From Spirosoma sp. 48-14 (lineage in GTDB: Bacteria; Bacteroidota; Bacteroidia; Cytophagales; Spirosomataceae), in NCBI RefSeq assembly GCF_001898575.1, contig NZ_MKUD01000022.1:115041-179040 (forward strand): a stretch of DNA of 64,000 bases, read 5' to 3'. The notes under the pieces were generated by a model that had not been told where the DNA came from, searched no databases, and saw only the letters and a list, made by a program, of their open reading frames with translations. Position numbers and translations under genes: made by a program. Below, in pieces: positions 23,957 through 32,297 of the stretch (the first letter of the stretch is position 1; every line of letters starts with the position of its first letter).

Positions 23957-25711
23957 ATGAATGTAGCGTACCTATCTCGTAATCGGTCGTTGGTTGTTGG
24001 TCGGTTCGACAGACTCGCCTGGGTGCTGATCGGTATTCCGATTGTGTGCTTCAGCCTGTTGCTGTTTGCCTATATTGTCGATGTACCCTGGATGGACGAC
24101 ATCGATGCTTTTCTGAGTTTTATCGTTGGGTACATTGATGCGCCTACCGTTGAGCGAAAAATCTACTGGCTGCTAAGCCCTAACAATGAGCATCGTATCC
24201 TGACAGGTAAGCTCCTTACCCTGCTCTGTTACAACCTGACAGGAGCCGTTAATTTTCGTTGGTTGATCTTCGCAGCTTTTGCGTTTCTATTAGTACTACT
24301 GGCGATTTTTTATCGGGTTTTTCGATTAACGGGACTACCGATTCTGGCGTTTGTACCTATTCCATTTTTATTGCTCCAGCCACAATACTATCTGACAACG
24401 ACCTGGGCTATCACCAGTCTACAGCATCAGGTCGTGGTTGCGATGGTGATAGCCGTCATATACCTACTGGCCGATGGAAGCCGCAGCCGGTTTGGGATCG
24501 GGCTTATCCTACAGGTACTCACATCTTTTTCGATGAGTAACGGCTTGTTTGGCTGGGTGGCCGGGGCTGTGGTACTGGTTATGCAGCGGCAATGGGTTCG
24601 ACTGGGTATATGGCTGGCCGTTGGGGGAGGGGCTATCGTCTACTATTTTCATGATTTCCCGAATACGCAGGGCAATGACAGTAGTGTCTCATTCTTTCTG
24701 GAACACCCGCATCTGATCTTTCTGGGCTTTTTTACTTTCAATGGCGGCCTTTTCGATTTTTTGCCTGAGACATCTATTCTGGTGCGGAGTATACTGCCTA
24801 CCCTGGCCGGACTGATCCTGATTCCGGCGATGCTATGGCTACTCTGGCAAATGGCGGAACCGATTTTGCGTAGGCCAGTCAGGGCATCTGCCAATTTAGA
24901 TCGGGCGACGGCGGCACTCTGGAAGCGTCGCTATTTCCTGACGGGCTGTTACGCTTTTCTGATGGTCAATGCGGTGGTAGTTGCTTTTCTGCGGCCCCGG
25001 TTTGGTTATGCGGTTATGCTCATCAGCAACTACATGATTTACCCAGCGCTTCTGGTTGTACTGCTGTACCTGAATGTGTTGAGTGAACAGTATAAAAATT
25101 CGCGTGTTCTGGAAACCTGGGTACGAGCTGGATTGGTTGTCGGTTTCGTTGTTTGGGGAGCCTGGTATGTCTTTCGGCTGCCCAAAATTGCGTTCCGAAA
25201 AGAGCAACTCCTCACCAGCGCATTTAATCAGAAATACAACGAAACGGGTTTAGGGCCAAGCTGGGGACATCCATTTGTGAGTCTGGCTCGTCGGAGCCTC
25301 GATCAGGCCGTTCAACGGGGCCTTTATCAGTACCCTACAGATGCCTATTACTCCGCCTATGAACAAATCCTGCTAACCAAAGGGCGGTCCATGAAACCCG
25401 ATACAAGCCTTACCCTGCATCGTTCGGGTGGAGGGTACAGCTATCTGGTCGAAACGGATTATGGGGTGCTGCCCAAACCGGTTGGTCAGTCAGCCGTAGT
25501 GGTTCAATCCGATCAGCGGACGTATTTATTCGCTTCGTCGGTTCATTTTTCGCCAGCAAATTTCTACCTGAATCGACCCATTCAGACGGTTTTTGCGGAG
25601 GTAATTATTCCTATGTTACCGCCCGGAACATATCGTTTAGGCATTCTGACAACGTCAGACGAGGCTACTACTCCTATTCGATTTAGTCCGCAAACCATTA
25701 CCATTCCTTAA
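23957..25711 (+). CDS. Large multi-pass membrane protein, GT-C-like
   Basis: 584 residues, about ten to eleven hydrophobic helices in the first 410, then a soluble C-terminal domain (about 415-584). The first extracytoplasmic loop has VPWMDDIDAFLSF followed by NNEHRILTGK, again resembling the acidic-loop layout of GT-C glycosyltransferases. No named family is recognised. It ends 10 bp before the GT2 gene, so the two are probably translated from one mRNA and may cooperate, with the GT2 enzyme making a polyprenyl-phosphate sugar that this protein uses. That link is inference. Confidence 0.6.
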   Translation: MNVAYLSRNRSLVVGRFDRLAWVLIGIPIVCFSLLLFAYIVDVPWMDDIDAFLSFIVGYIDAPTVERKIYWLLSPNNEHRILTGKLLTLLCYNLTGAVNFRWLIFAAFAFLLVLLAIFYRVFRLTGLPILAFVPIPFLLLQPQYYLTTTWAITSLQHQVVVAMVIAVIYLLADGSRSRFGIGLILQVLTSFSMSNGLFGWVAGAVVLVMQRQWVRLGIWLAVGGGAIVYYFHDFPNTQGNDSSVSFFLEHPHLIFLGFFTFNGGLFDFLPETSILVRSILPTLAGLILIPAMLWLLWQMAEPILRRPVRASANLDRATAALWKRRYFLTGCYAFLMVNAVVVAFLRPRFGYAVMLISNYMIYPALLVVLLYLNVLSEQYKNSRVLETWVRAGLVVGFVVWGAWYVFRLPKIAFRKEQLLTSAFNQKYNETGLGPSWGHPFVSLARRSLDQAVQRGLYQYPTDAYYSAYEQILLTKGRSMKPDTSLTLHRSGGGYSYLVETDYGVLPKPVGQSAVVVQSDQRTYLFASSVHFSPANFYLNRPIQTVFAEVIIPMLPPGTYRLGILTTSDEATTPIRFSPQTITIP

Positions 25712-25721
25712 CAAATGCGCT

Positions 25722-26768
25722 GTGGGAGTGGCCCAAACGCCAAAAAAACGTACTTTTGCCAACGCTGATACCGTCTCAAGCTATACTACCTTGTTAGAAC
25801 CTCAGATTTCGATCATTGCTCCACTTTATAACGAAACCGAGTCGTTTCCCTATCTGATTTCCCGGCTGAATGCCGTTATGGAGAAATCTCCCTTACGTAT
25901 TGAAGTTGTGCTGATTGACGATGGAAGCCGCGACAATACGGCGCTGTTGATGCAGCAGGTAGCCTTGACTGACTCTCGTTATCACTGTGTCTTTCTATCC
26001 CGAAATTATGGACACCAGATCGCGCTGACGGCTGGCATTGCGGCTGCTCGTGGCTCCGAAGCCCTGTTTATAATCGATGGCGATTTACAGGACCCGCCTG
26101 AGTTACTGACCGAATTTTATGCAAAGTACCAGGAAGGTTACGACGTAGTGTATGCCATTCGGAAGAAGCGAAAAGAGAATTTCTTTAAACGAACGGCGTA
26201 TGCTGCATTCTATCGGTTTATGAAGGCTATTTCATACGTGGACCTGCCGCTCGATAGTGGTGATTTTTCGCTAATCAGTCGCCGGGTGGCCGATGTGCTG
26301 AATCAAATGCCGGAAGAAAGTCGCTTCATCCGGGGTATGCGTAGCTGGATTGGCTTTAAACAAATAGGCGTGGAGTATGAGCGCGATGCCCGGCAGGCGG
26401 GTGAGCCGAAGTACTCGTTCAAGATGCTACAGCGGCTGGCCTACAATGGTATCTTCAACTTCAGCGAATACCCGGTCAAGATTATTACCCGGCTAGGGAT
26501 GCTTACTATTGGGGTCGCGATGATTTACCTGATTCAAACGTTAATCAAGCGCTTTATTTACCACGATGTACCTCAGGGGTTTACGGCTCTCCTGTTTGTT
26601 ATGGTTTTGTTCAGTGGCGTTCAGCTTATTGCGCTCGGCTTGATTGGTGAATACGTACTCCGCATCTTTTTTCAGGCGAAAGGGCGCCCATTGTACGTCT
26701 TACGGGATGTCATTAAGGATCAGCAACGGCAACCCTTAATACCACTGAGGCCGACTAGTGTGTCCTGA
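25722..26768 (+). CDS. GT2 glycosyltransferase, GtrB/DPM1-like, membrane-anchored
   Basis: 348 residues. The catalytic GT-A domain (about 28-240) shows SIIAPLYNETESF, VVLIDDGSRDNT, the DGDLQDPPEL metal motif and the SGDFSLISRR acceptor-site segment. Two C-terminal membrane helices (about 250-320) match GtrB/ArnC/DPM-type enzymes that transfer a sugar from UDP/GDP to polyprenyl phosphate. The start is GTG at 25722 or the in-frame GTG six bases later; no ATG fits before the GT domain. It lies 10 bp after the GT-C-like gene. Confidence 0.92.
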   Translation: MGVAQTPKKRTFANADTVSSYTTLLEPQISIIAPLYNETESFPYLISRLNAVMEKSPLRIEVVLIDDGSRDNTALLMQQVALTDSRYHCVFLSRNYGHQIALTAGIAAARGSEALFIIDGDLQDPPELLTEFYAKYQEGYDVVYAIRKKRKENFFKRTAYAAFYRFMKAISYVDLPLDSGDFSLISRRVADVLNQMPEESRFIRGMRSWIGFKQIGVEYERDARQAGEPKYSFKMLQRLAYNGIFNFSEYPVKIITRLGMLTIGVAMIYLIQTLIKRFIYHDVPQGFTALLFVMVLFSGVQLIALGLIGEYVLRIFFQAKGRPLYVLRDVIKDQQRQPLIPLRPTSVS

Positions 26769-26862
26769 TCATTGTGTCAGTCAATTTTAGTAATACAGGT
26801 TTACTGGTTCTGATGCCCGGCACTACTGAGGCCGAATGCCCTAAACCGTAACGGTAGAACGG

Positions 26863-28395
26863 ATGCTATTTAATTCACTACAGTTTTTACTGTTTTTTAT
26901 AGTCGTTACCCTGAGCTATTTCAGTCTGAAGTGGCAGGGGCGATGGATATTGTTGCTGGTAGCCAGTTGTTATTTCTACATGGTTTTCCAGCCGTCGTAT
27001 ATCCTGATTCTGTTTCTGACCATTGTCATTGACTACATCGCCGGTATCTGGATTGAACGGTCGAGTGGGCGTTCCCGGCGCTGGCTGCTTATTCTGTCGC
27101 TGATTTCGAACCTTGGGATTCTGGCCTTTTTTAAATACCTCGGTTTTTTTACCGAAAACATTGCCGGTTTATTCGACTTTCTGGATATGCCACATATTGC
27201 CGAAACCGTGACGGCAGGAGCCAATCGGGTGTTTGTAAAAGTGTTACATATATTCGGTAAAAGCGGTATTTCGTCCTACAAAGACAACATGAGTATTCTG
27301 CCCATCGGTTTGTCGTTTCATACGTTTCAGGCCATGAGCTATACGATTGAAGTGTATCGGGGGAACCAGAAAGCCGAGCGACATTTTGGCATTTACGCGC
27401 TCTACGTTATGTTCTACCCCCAGTTGGTGGCTGGGCCCATCGAGCGCCCACAGAACGTCCTGTGGCAATTCCATAAAACCTTTGCCTACGATGCTGAAAA
27501 TGTAAAGGCCGGACTCATGCAAATGGCCTTTGGGTTATTCAAAAAGCTGGTCATTGCCGATCGGTTGGCCATGCTGGTCGATTATGCGTACGGTAACCCG
27601 TCGGAACAAAATGGGCTGACACTGCTGGCGGCCACATTTTTTTATACCTTCCAGATCTATTGTGACTTTTCGGGCTATTCAGATGTAGCGATTGGAGCGG
27701 CCCGCGTTATGGGTTTCACACTTATGGAAAACTTCCGAACGCCTTACATTGCCCAGTCGATTTCGGAGTTCTGGCGACGCTGGCATATTTCGCTGTCGAC
27801 CTGGTTTCGGGACTACCTCTATATTCCGCTGGGGGGCAACCGGAAAGGTGAGTTTCGGCAATACCTGAACATGCTGATTGTGTTCCTGGCTAGTGGTCTC
27901 TGGCACGGCCCCAACTGGACGTATGTTATTTGGGGTGGATTAAATGGCGTGTATCAAATTCTGGCGGTGCTGCGGGATAAACTTCTGTCGAAGCTGGGCT
28001 TCTCGCGTACACAACCCAGTTTGGTTACCTCGCCCGTTAATGATCGGGAAAGTCGGAAGTCGCCCGTGCGGGTGGTTATCAATACGCTTATTACGTTCGT
28101 ACTGATTATGCTGACGTGGGTGTTTTTCCGAGCGCGGAGCGTGGGTGATGCGTTTATGATTCTGGGGCGAATTGGTACACTGTCTTTCAGTGATGTCATT
28201 CATAGCCCTATGAATGCTGTCGAAATGTGGTTCAGTCTCTTTCTGATCGTTTTTCTGCTCATTAAAGAGGCCTTTGTATTTTCCATTCCAACGCGGAATA
28301 CGGTTCAGTTTGTCCTGCTGTTTACGGTTATTACGTTCGTTACCTATCTGTTCGGCGTCTTCTCATCCAACCAGTTTATCTATTTCCAGTTCTGA
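26863..28395 (+). CDS. MBOAT-family O-acyltransferase (AlgI-like)
   Basis: 510 residues. The family signatures FKYLGFF, GLSFHTFQAMSY, YPQLVAGPIERP, FCDFSGYSDVAIGAARVMG and SEFWRRWHISLSTWFRDYLYIPLGGN are present, with the catalytic His in ASGLWHGPNWTYVIWG (about residue 345). It is an inner-membrane enzyme that moves acyl groups across for O-acetylation of exopolysaccharide or cell-wall polymers. The usual AlgJ/AlgX or DltD-type partner is not next to it; a convergent unrelated gene follows 15 bp later. It is last in the envelope cluster 22435-28395. Confidence 0.93.
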   Translation: MLFNSLQFLLFFIVVTLSYFSLKWQGRWILLLVASCYFYMVFQPSYILILFLTIVIDYIAGIWIERSSGRSRRWLLILSLISNLGILAFFKYLGFFTENIAGLFDFLDMPHIAETVTAGANRVFVKVLHIFGKSGISSYKDNMSILPIGLSFHTFQAMSYTIEVYRGNQKAERHFGIYALYVMFYPQLVAGPIERPQNVLWQFHKTFAYDAENVKAGLMQMAFGLFKKLVIADRLAMLVDYAYGNPSEQNGLTLLAATFFYTFQIYCDFSGYSDVAIGAARVMGFTLMENFRTPYIAQSISEFWRRWHISLSTWFRDYLYIPLGGNRKGEFRQYLNMLIVFLASGLWHGPNWTYVIWGGLNGVYQILAVLRDKLLSKLGFSRTQPSLVTSPVNDRESRKSPVRVVINTLITFVLIMLTWVFFRARSVGDAFMILGRIGTLSFSDVIHSPMNAVEMWFSLFLIVFLLIKEAFVFSIPTRNTVQFVLLFTVITFVTYLFGVFSSNQFIYFQF

Positions 28396-28410
28396 TATTG
28401 TTCAGTGTAT

Positions 28411-29106
28411 CTACAATGCCACGATCTCATTCCAGATTGTAAGCATACGCTTGGTTCGTTGACTGGCCGTCGTGCGTTCCAGATGACTATTAATATTTTC
28501 GTAGACACTGGGGTCTTTTAATAATCTCTTTAATTCCGTTTGTAGATATGAGCGGACAGATTCTGGGCATGTATAAATCTCACCCAAAAGGCTTTCCCGA
28601 TTATCGAACACATAGATAAGATCTTCAAAATCAGAGTTCTTTCTTGGGTCTTGCCCATGCCTAAATGAGTTAAACGCTTCAAGTTTGGTTGCAATAAAGT
28701 AAGGGGCGGAGAGAATTCGTATAGACTGTTGTTCACTGATTGGATAATTAATTGCCGTTAGAAGGCCTTCGCCATACCATCGGTTGCTGAATCCTAACAC
28801 GTTTTCGTCGGTAGGCATAATATCTACAATTATCCCCTGGATTCGATAACGGCAGATTATTCCTGATTCTATATCATTAACAAAACCTAACTGACGTAGC
28901 CTTTCTTCAATTTGGCCACTAAATTCAGTATAGGTAGTCACTTCTATGATAAGGTCTATATCGTTGGTTGGTCGGGGTTCTTCTGATGCTGCGTTAGGAG
29001 AGTAAAGACTTACGACGGCTCCACCAACAAAAACGACCTTTTCATTTAGTTCTGATAAGGCTGATGCAACAGTGCGTAGACGGGTCAGGTTGATAAGATG
29101 GCTCAT
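28411..29106 (-). CDS. Nucleotidyltransferase (AbiEii-like), putative toxin
   Basis: 231 residues with a DNA polymerase beta-type nucleotidyltransferase fold: VVFVGGAVVSLY, then the acidic pair in PTNDIDLIIEV, a third Asp in GIIVDIMPTD, and FIATKLEAFNSFRHG with the Lys of AbiEii/DUF6036-like enzymes. Related toxins transfer nucleotides to tRNA or other targets and are held in check by a partner. It overlaps its upstream partner by four bases (ATGA), a tight coupling typical of toxin-antitoxin pairs. It differs from standard AbiEi/AbiEii because the partner is not a clear AbiEi. Confidence 0.8.
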   Translation of the reverse strand: MSHLINLTRLRTVASALSELNEKVVFVGGAVVSLYSPNAASEEPRPTNDIDLIIEVTTYTEFSGQIEERLRQLGFVNDIESGIICRYRIQGIIVDIMPTDENVLGFSNRWYGEGLLTAINYPISEQQSIRILSAPYFIATKLEAFNSFRHGQDPRKNSDFEDLIYVFDNRESLLGEIYTCPESVRSYLQTELKRLLKDPSVYENINSHLERTTASQRTKRMLTIWNEIVAL

Positions 29107-29654
29107 TCGTTTGTCAGTAATCGTTTTTGGAGTTCGTTTACTGCCAGGTTTACCTCTCTCGCTTTACCTACCCTGATCGAGTCAACCAGCGCCAAGAGTT
29201 CATACAAGGTTGGGTCTATGCTAATAGCCTGAACAACAGTAGGGTAAAGAGGTTCAATAGCCTGCCCTCGAACGGGGCCATCGGCACTTGGCCATACATA
29301 CGGTTCACTTGATTGGATTATATCAGCTAAGGGTTTAGCCGAATGGGCAGTTGGTACACCCCTCACCAACGCGCCCGGTTGCTGTGGAAAAACATATTTT
29401 AACCCATGTTGTAAAAACTCGAAAAAAGCTTGTTTCAACACGGCTTTTTGATCTAAATCATACAAACCTGCAAAGGCAGACCTAGCTAGAGACTCGGTTA
29501 TTTCCGAGGAGCTAATGCCTAGTTCTGTAGCTAAGTTTTTTTGTAAGAGTGGACGTCTTACGTCCCACTGCCCAGCCGTATTTTTCTGTCGGTGGGCGTC
29601 AATCTTCAACAGGACTACTATATCCTGTGGCCGCATTCCATTGTGCTTTTTCAT
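29103..29654 (-). CDS. Winged-helix DNA-binding partner of the nucleotidyltransferase (putative antitoxin)
   Basis: 183 residues from the ATG at 29654 (MKKHNGMRPQDIVVLLKIDA). The frame extends to 29687, but those extra 11 codons are made of the tandem repeat at 29655-29679, which looks like an operator, so the inner start is preferred. Residues about 8-65 fit a winged helix (RPQDIVVLLKI ... LATELGISSSEITESLARSAFAGLYD). The rest is mostly helical with no known domain. It is probably an autoregulatory antitoxin; this is inferred from the overlap with the nucleotidyltransferase and from the operator. Confidence 0.75.
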   Translation of the reverse strand: MKKHNGMRPQDIVVLLKIDAHRQKNTAGQWDVRRPLLQKNLATELGISSSEITESLARSAFAGLYDLDQKAVLKQAFFEFLQHGLKYVFPQQPGALVRGVPTAHSAKPLADIIQSSEPYVWPSADGPVRGQAIEPLYPTVVQAISIDPTLYELLALVDSIRVGKAREVNLAVNELQKRLLTNE

Positions 29655-29679
29655 GATTCGCGATTCGCGAATTGCGAAT
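29655..29679 (-). promoter_or_regulatory. Tandem 7-bp repeat, likely operator of the toxin-antitoxin-like pair
   Basis: GATTCGC-GATTCGC-GAATTGC-GAAT on the plus strand, containing the perfect palindrome ATTCGCGAAT and the inverted TTCGC-GAATT-GCGAA. It lies directly upstream of the chosen ATG at 29654. This is a suitable place for autorepression by the winged-helix protein. Confidence 0.6.
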
Positions 29680-29729
29680 TTTCTCAAATCTAGTACTCTA
29701 AATAATATGAATATCCTATAGTGCTCAAA

Positions 29730-30239
29730 TTATTTAGTTGGTATAAACGTCAGCGCTACGCCGTTCATGCAATACCGAAGCCCGGTTGGATCGGGGCCGT
29801 CGTTGAATACGTGACCCAAGTGGGCATCACAGACCGAACAGCGCACTTCCGTTCGGTTGCCATCGGGTTCGGTGTAAATGGCGTTTGGGACAATGGGTTC
29901 GTAAAAACTTGGCCAGCCCGTATGCGAATCGAATTTGGTGGCTGATGAGAATAGGGGATTACGACAACAGACACAGGCATACGTTCCGGTTCGATGTTCA
30001 TGGTTTAGTTCGCTGCTATTAGGCCATTCGGTCCCTCGTTCGCGTGTGATGTGGTATTGTGCTCTTGTTAATAGCGACTTCCATTCTTCATCGGTTTTCT
30101 CGACCCTGCGACTGCCCGGTGAGGTTGTACCTGCCGGAGGATGATGCAGAGGTCGGGGTGTTTTTATAAACGTACCATAAAGCCATAACCCTCCAATGAA
30201 TATCAGGGCGACAAATAAAAAAAGGTACGTTGGCTTCAT
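29730..30239 (-). CDS. msrB: Peptide-methionine (R)-S-oxide reductase, membrane-anchored
   Basis: 169 residues. An N-terminal hydrophobic helix (about 4-24) serves as anchor or signal. The SelR domain (about 48-169) has both zinc CxxC pairs (CVCC and CSVC), HTGWPSFYEPI, and the catalytic Cys in LRYCMNGVALTF, where most homologues read RYCINS. It reduces R-methionine sulfoxide in proteins, here probably on the periplasmic side given the N-terminus. The gene stands alone between the toxin-like pair and moxR. Confidence 0.95.
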   Translation of the reverse strand: MKPTYLFLFVALIFIGGLWLYGTFIKTPRPLHHPPAGTTSPGSRRVEKTDEEWKSLLTRAQYHITRERGTEWPNSSELNHEHRTGTYACVCCRNPLFSSATKFDSHTGWPSFYEPIVPNAIYTEPDGNRTEVRCSVCDAHLGHVFNDGPDPTGLRYCMNGVALTFIPTK

Positions 30240-30315
30240 TGATTAAAGGGTGAACGAGTAAAAAGAGCGAACAGAGCTAAAATTGATTACTGAAATCTCA
30301 CTCTTTCGCTCTTGA

Positions 30316-31293
30316 TTACCGTCCAATGGCTACTTTTCGGAGTATGGAATCAATGACCTGTAAGGTGGTAACACCATCCGCTTCGGCTTCGTAATTGAGC
30401 ATGATGCGGTGATTGAACACATCGGGGGCCACTTCTTTAATGTCCTCAGGAAGGACATAATCGCGCCGGTCGAAATACGCGAGGGCTTTGGCAGCCAGGT
30501 TCAGATAAATAGTAGCCCGTGGCGACACGCCGAACTGAATGTAGCGGGCTTCGTCACGTAGATTATACTCCAGGGGGCGTCGTGTTGCAAAAACCAGTTC
30601 GATGATGTACCGCTCCAGGGTTTCCGAAATCGTGATGCTATTGATTTCATTTCGAATGGCACTCAACTCTTCTTTTCCCAGTACTGGCTGTACTTCATAA
30701 TCGAAATTGAGGTTCGACATTCGGCGCATCACCTCCAGCTCGTCGTCTTTGTTGAGATAATCGACAAAGACTTTCATCATGAAGCGGTCTACCTGTGCTT
30801 CGGGCAGTGGATAAGTCCCTTCCTGTTCGACCGGGTTTTGGGTAGCCAGTACCAGAAAGGGTCGGTCGAGTACAAATGTTTCTTCGCCAATGGTTACCTG
30901 TTTTTCCTGCATGGCCTCGAGCAGAGCCGATTGCACTTTGGCGGGAGATCGGTTGACCTCGTCGGCCAGAATCAGATTGGCAAAAATAGGCCCTTGCTTT
31001 ACTTCGAATTCAGCCGTTTTCTGATTAAAAATCATCGTGCCGATCAGATCGGCAGGGAGTAGGTCAGGCGTAAACTGTATACGCTGGAAGTCGAGTTCAA
31101 GAACTTTGGCGAGTGTATTGATCGTGAGTGTTTTTGCCAGACCGGGAACACCTTCCAATAAAATATGACCACCTGTAAACAGGCCGATCAGCAGGCGGTT
31201 GAGCAGGCGTTCCTGCCCAACTACGACCTTGCTCATCTCGCCGAATACCTCGCGGATTTTTGTATGGTAACTAAATGAAGTGGTCGATTGCAT
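30316..31293 (-). CDS. MoxR-family AAA+ ATPase
   Basis: 325 residues: Walker A GVPGLAKT (about 43-50), Walker B and following segment LADEVNRSPAKVQSALLEAMQE (about 105-125), sensor 1 in LATQNPVEQEGTYPLPEAQVDRF and a C-terminal lid domain. MoxR proteins are ATP-dependent chaperones for vWA-domain partners. Usually a DUF58 gene and vWA membrane genes follow; here msrB follows instead, so the partner genes are not linked at the 3' side. Upstream, prmC is on the same strand behind a repeat-containing gap. Confidence 0.94.
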   Translation of the reverse strand: MQSTTSFSYHTKIREVFGEMSKVVVGQERLLNRLLIGLFTGGHILLEGVPGLAKTLTINTLAKVLELDFQRIQFTPDLLPADLIGTMIFNQKTAEFEVKQGPIFANLILADEVNRSPAKVQSALLEAMQEKQVTIGEETFVLDRPFLVLATQNPVEQEGTYPLPEAQVDRFMMKVFVDYLNKDDELEVMRRMSNLNFDYEVQPVLGKEELSAIRNEINSITISETLERYIIELVFATRRPLEYNLRDEARYIQFGVSPRATIYLNLAAKALAYFDRRDYVLPEDIKEVAPDVFNHRIMLNYEAEADGVTTLQVIDSILRKVAIGR

Positions 31294-31301
31294 CTTTTAT
31301 T

Positions 31302-31389
31302 GTTTTCAGTTTACGGTTTTACGGTGGGCTGACGCATTAACGGTTTCACACCTGCTCACCGTAAACCGTGGGCTGTAAACATATAAACT
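31302..31389. repeat. Intergenic hairpin repeat with TTTTCAGTTTAYGGT motif
   Basis: Between prmC and moxR. TTTTCAGTTTACGGT followed by GTGGGCTGAC, then an inverted second half (CACCGTAAACCG and GTAAAC). The same words in the same order appear at 39128-39187 upstream of aroA (TTTTCAGTTTATGGTGGGCTAAC ... CATAAACTGAAAA), so this is a small dispersed palindromic repeat. It overlaps the last bases of prmC. Confidence 0.6.
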
Positions 31390-32236
31390 AAAACGTAGCC
31401 CGGATACTGCGATCCTTGCCGTGAATATCTTTGTACACCTGTATGTTGGAGAATCCCCGATCGGCAAATACCTGCCGGGTAGCTTCGCCGAAACGCTCAT
31501 TAATTTCAACGTAACAAGCCCCATCTTTAGTGAGATGGCGTGTGCAGAAATCCGCTACAGCTTTATAGAAAACCAGCGGATCATTGTCATCGACGAATAA
31601 GGCCAGATCGGGTTCGTAATTGAGTACGTTCCGGTCCATGACAGCGGCTTCGGAGCGTGTCACATAAGGCGGATTACTGACAACGCAATCAAACCGTCGG
31701 CTAAAGTCGGAAGAAACGGCCAGAATGTCCTGAATCTCGAACTGTACATCCGCTTTCAGGTTTTGTGCATTACGGTGGGCGAGTGTTAACGCTTCGGCCG
31801 AAACATCCCAACCCGTTACAACAGATTGGGGGAGAAACCGGGCCAGGGTGATGGCAATACACCCACTACCAGTACCAATGTCCACGATCGGCACATCGTC
31901 GGTCCGGTCGGCAAAATCGTGCATGATAAGCCGAACCAGGTCTTCGGTTTCAGGTCTTGGAATGAGTACATCAGGCGATACTTCGAACTCTAATCCACAA
32001 AAGATCGTCGTACCAATAACATGCTGAATGGGTTCCTGGCGATTAAGGCGTTCCAGAATTTTAAACCAGTCGGGTTCCGTGCGGTTTGGCGGGAGTGGTT
32101 TATCGGTCAGGACATCCGTTTTGCGTAGTCCGAAATAATGGTCGAGTAACATGAACGCCATTTCCCGCGCTTCTTCGGGCGGGTAAGCCGTAATGTTCTT
32201 GCTGAGTCGGTCGTATAGAGGTTTGGCGGTGGCCAT
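31388..32236 (-). CDS. prmC: Peptide chain release factor N5-glutamine methyltransferase
   Basis: 282 residues. The N-terminal helical domain (about 1-85) is followed by a Rossmann methyltransferase: SAM-binding VDIGTGSGCIAITLARFLP and the catalytic SNPPYV (NPPY). It methylates the GGQ glutamine of release factors RF1/RF2. The start ATG at 32236 faces ribD, whose ATG lies 62 bp away on the other strand, so the two share a compact divergent promoter region. Confidence 0.95.
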   Translation of the reverse strand: MATAKPLYDRLSKNITAYPPEEAREMAFMLLDHYFGLRKTDVLTDKPLPPNRTEPDWFKILERLNRQEPIQHVIGTTIFCGLEFEVSPDVLIPRPETEDLVRLIMHDFADRTDDVPIVDIGTGSGCIAITLARFLPQSVVTGWDVSAEALTLAHRNAQNLKADVQFEIQDILAVSSDFSRRFDCVVSNPPYVTRSEAAVMDRNVLNYEPDLALFVDDNDPLVFYKAVADFCTRHLTKDGACYVEINERFGEATRQVFADRGFSNIQVYKDIHGKDRSIRATF

Positions 32237-32297
32237 TGGGTTCTATCAGGTAATTTTGCCAAAAATAGGGAAGTTTATGATATTCGGTTTACAGTTT

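Noticed and set aside
29655-29687. Eleven extra N-terminal codons for the winged-helix protein
   Set aside because: They are encoded by the tandem repeat GATTCGC, which is more credible as an operator; the ATG at 29654 gives a clean N-terminus.
30316-31293. MoxR gene as part of a MoxR/vWA complex operon
   Set aside because: The genes on either side are msrB and prmC; no DUF58 or vWA gene is adjacent, so no such operon can be claimed here.
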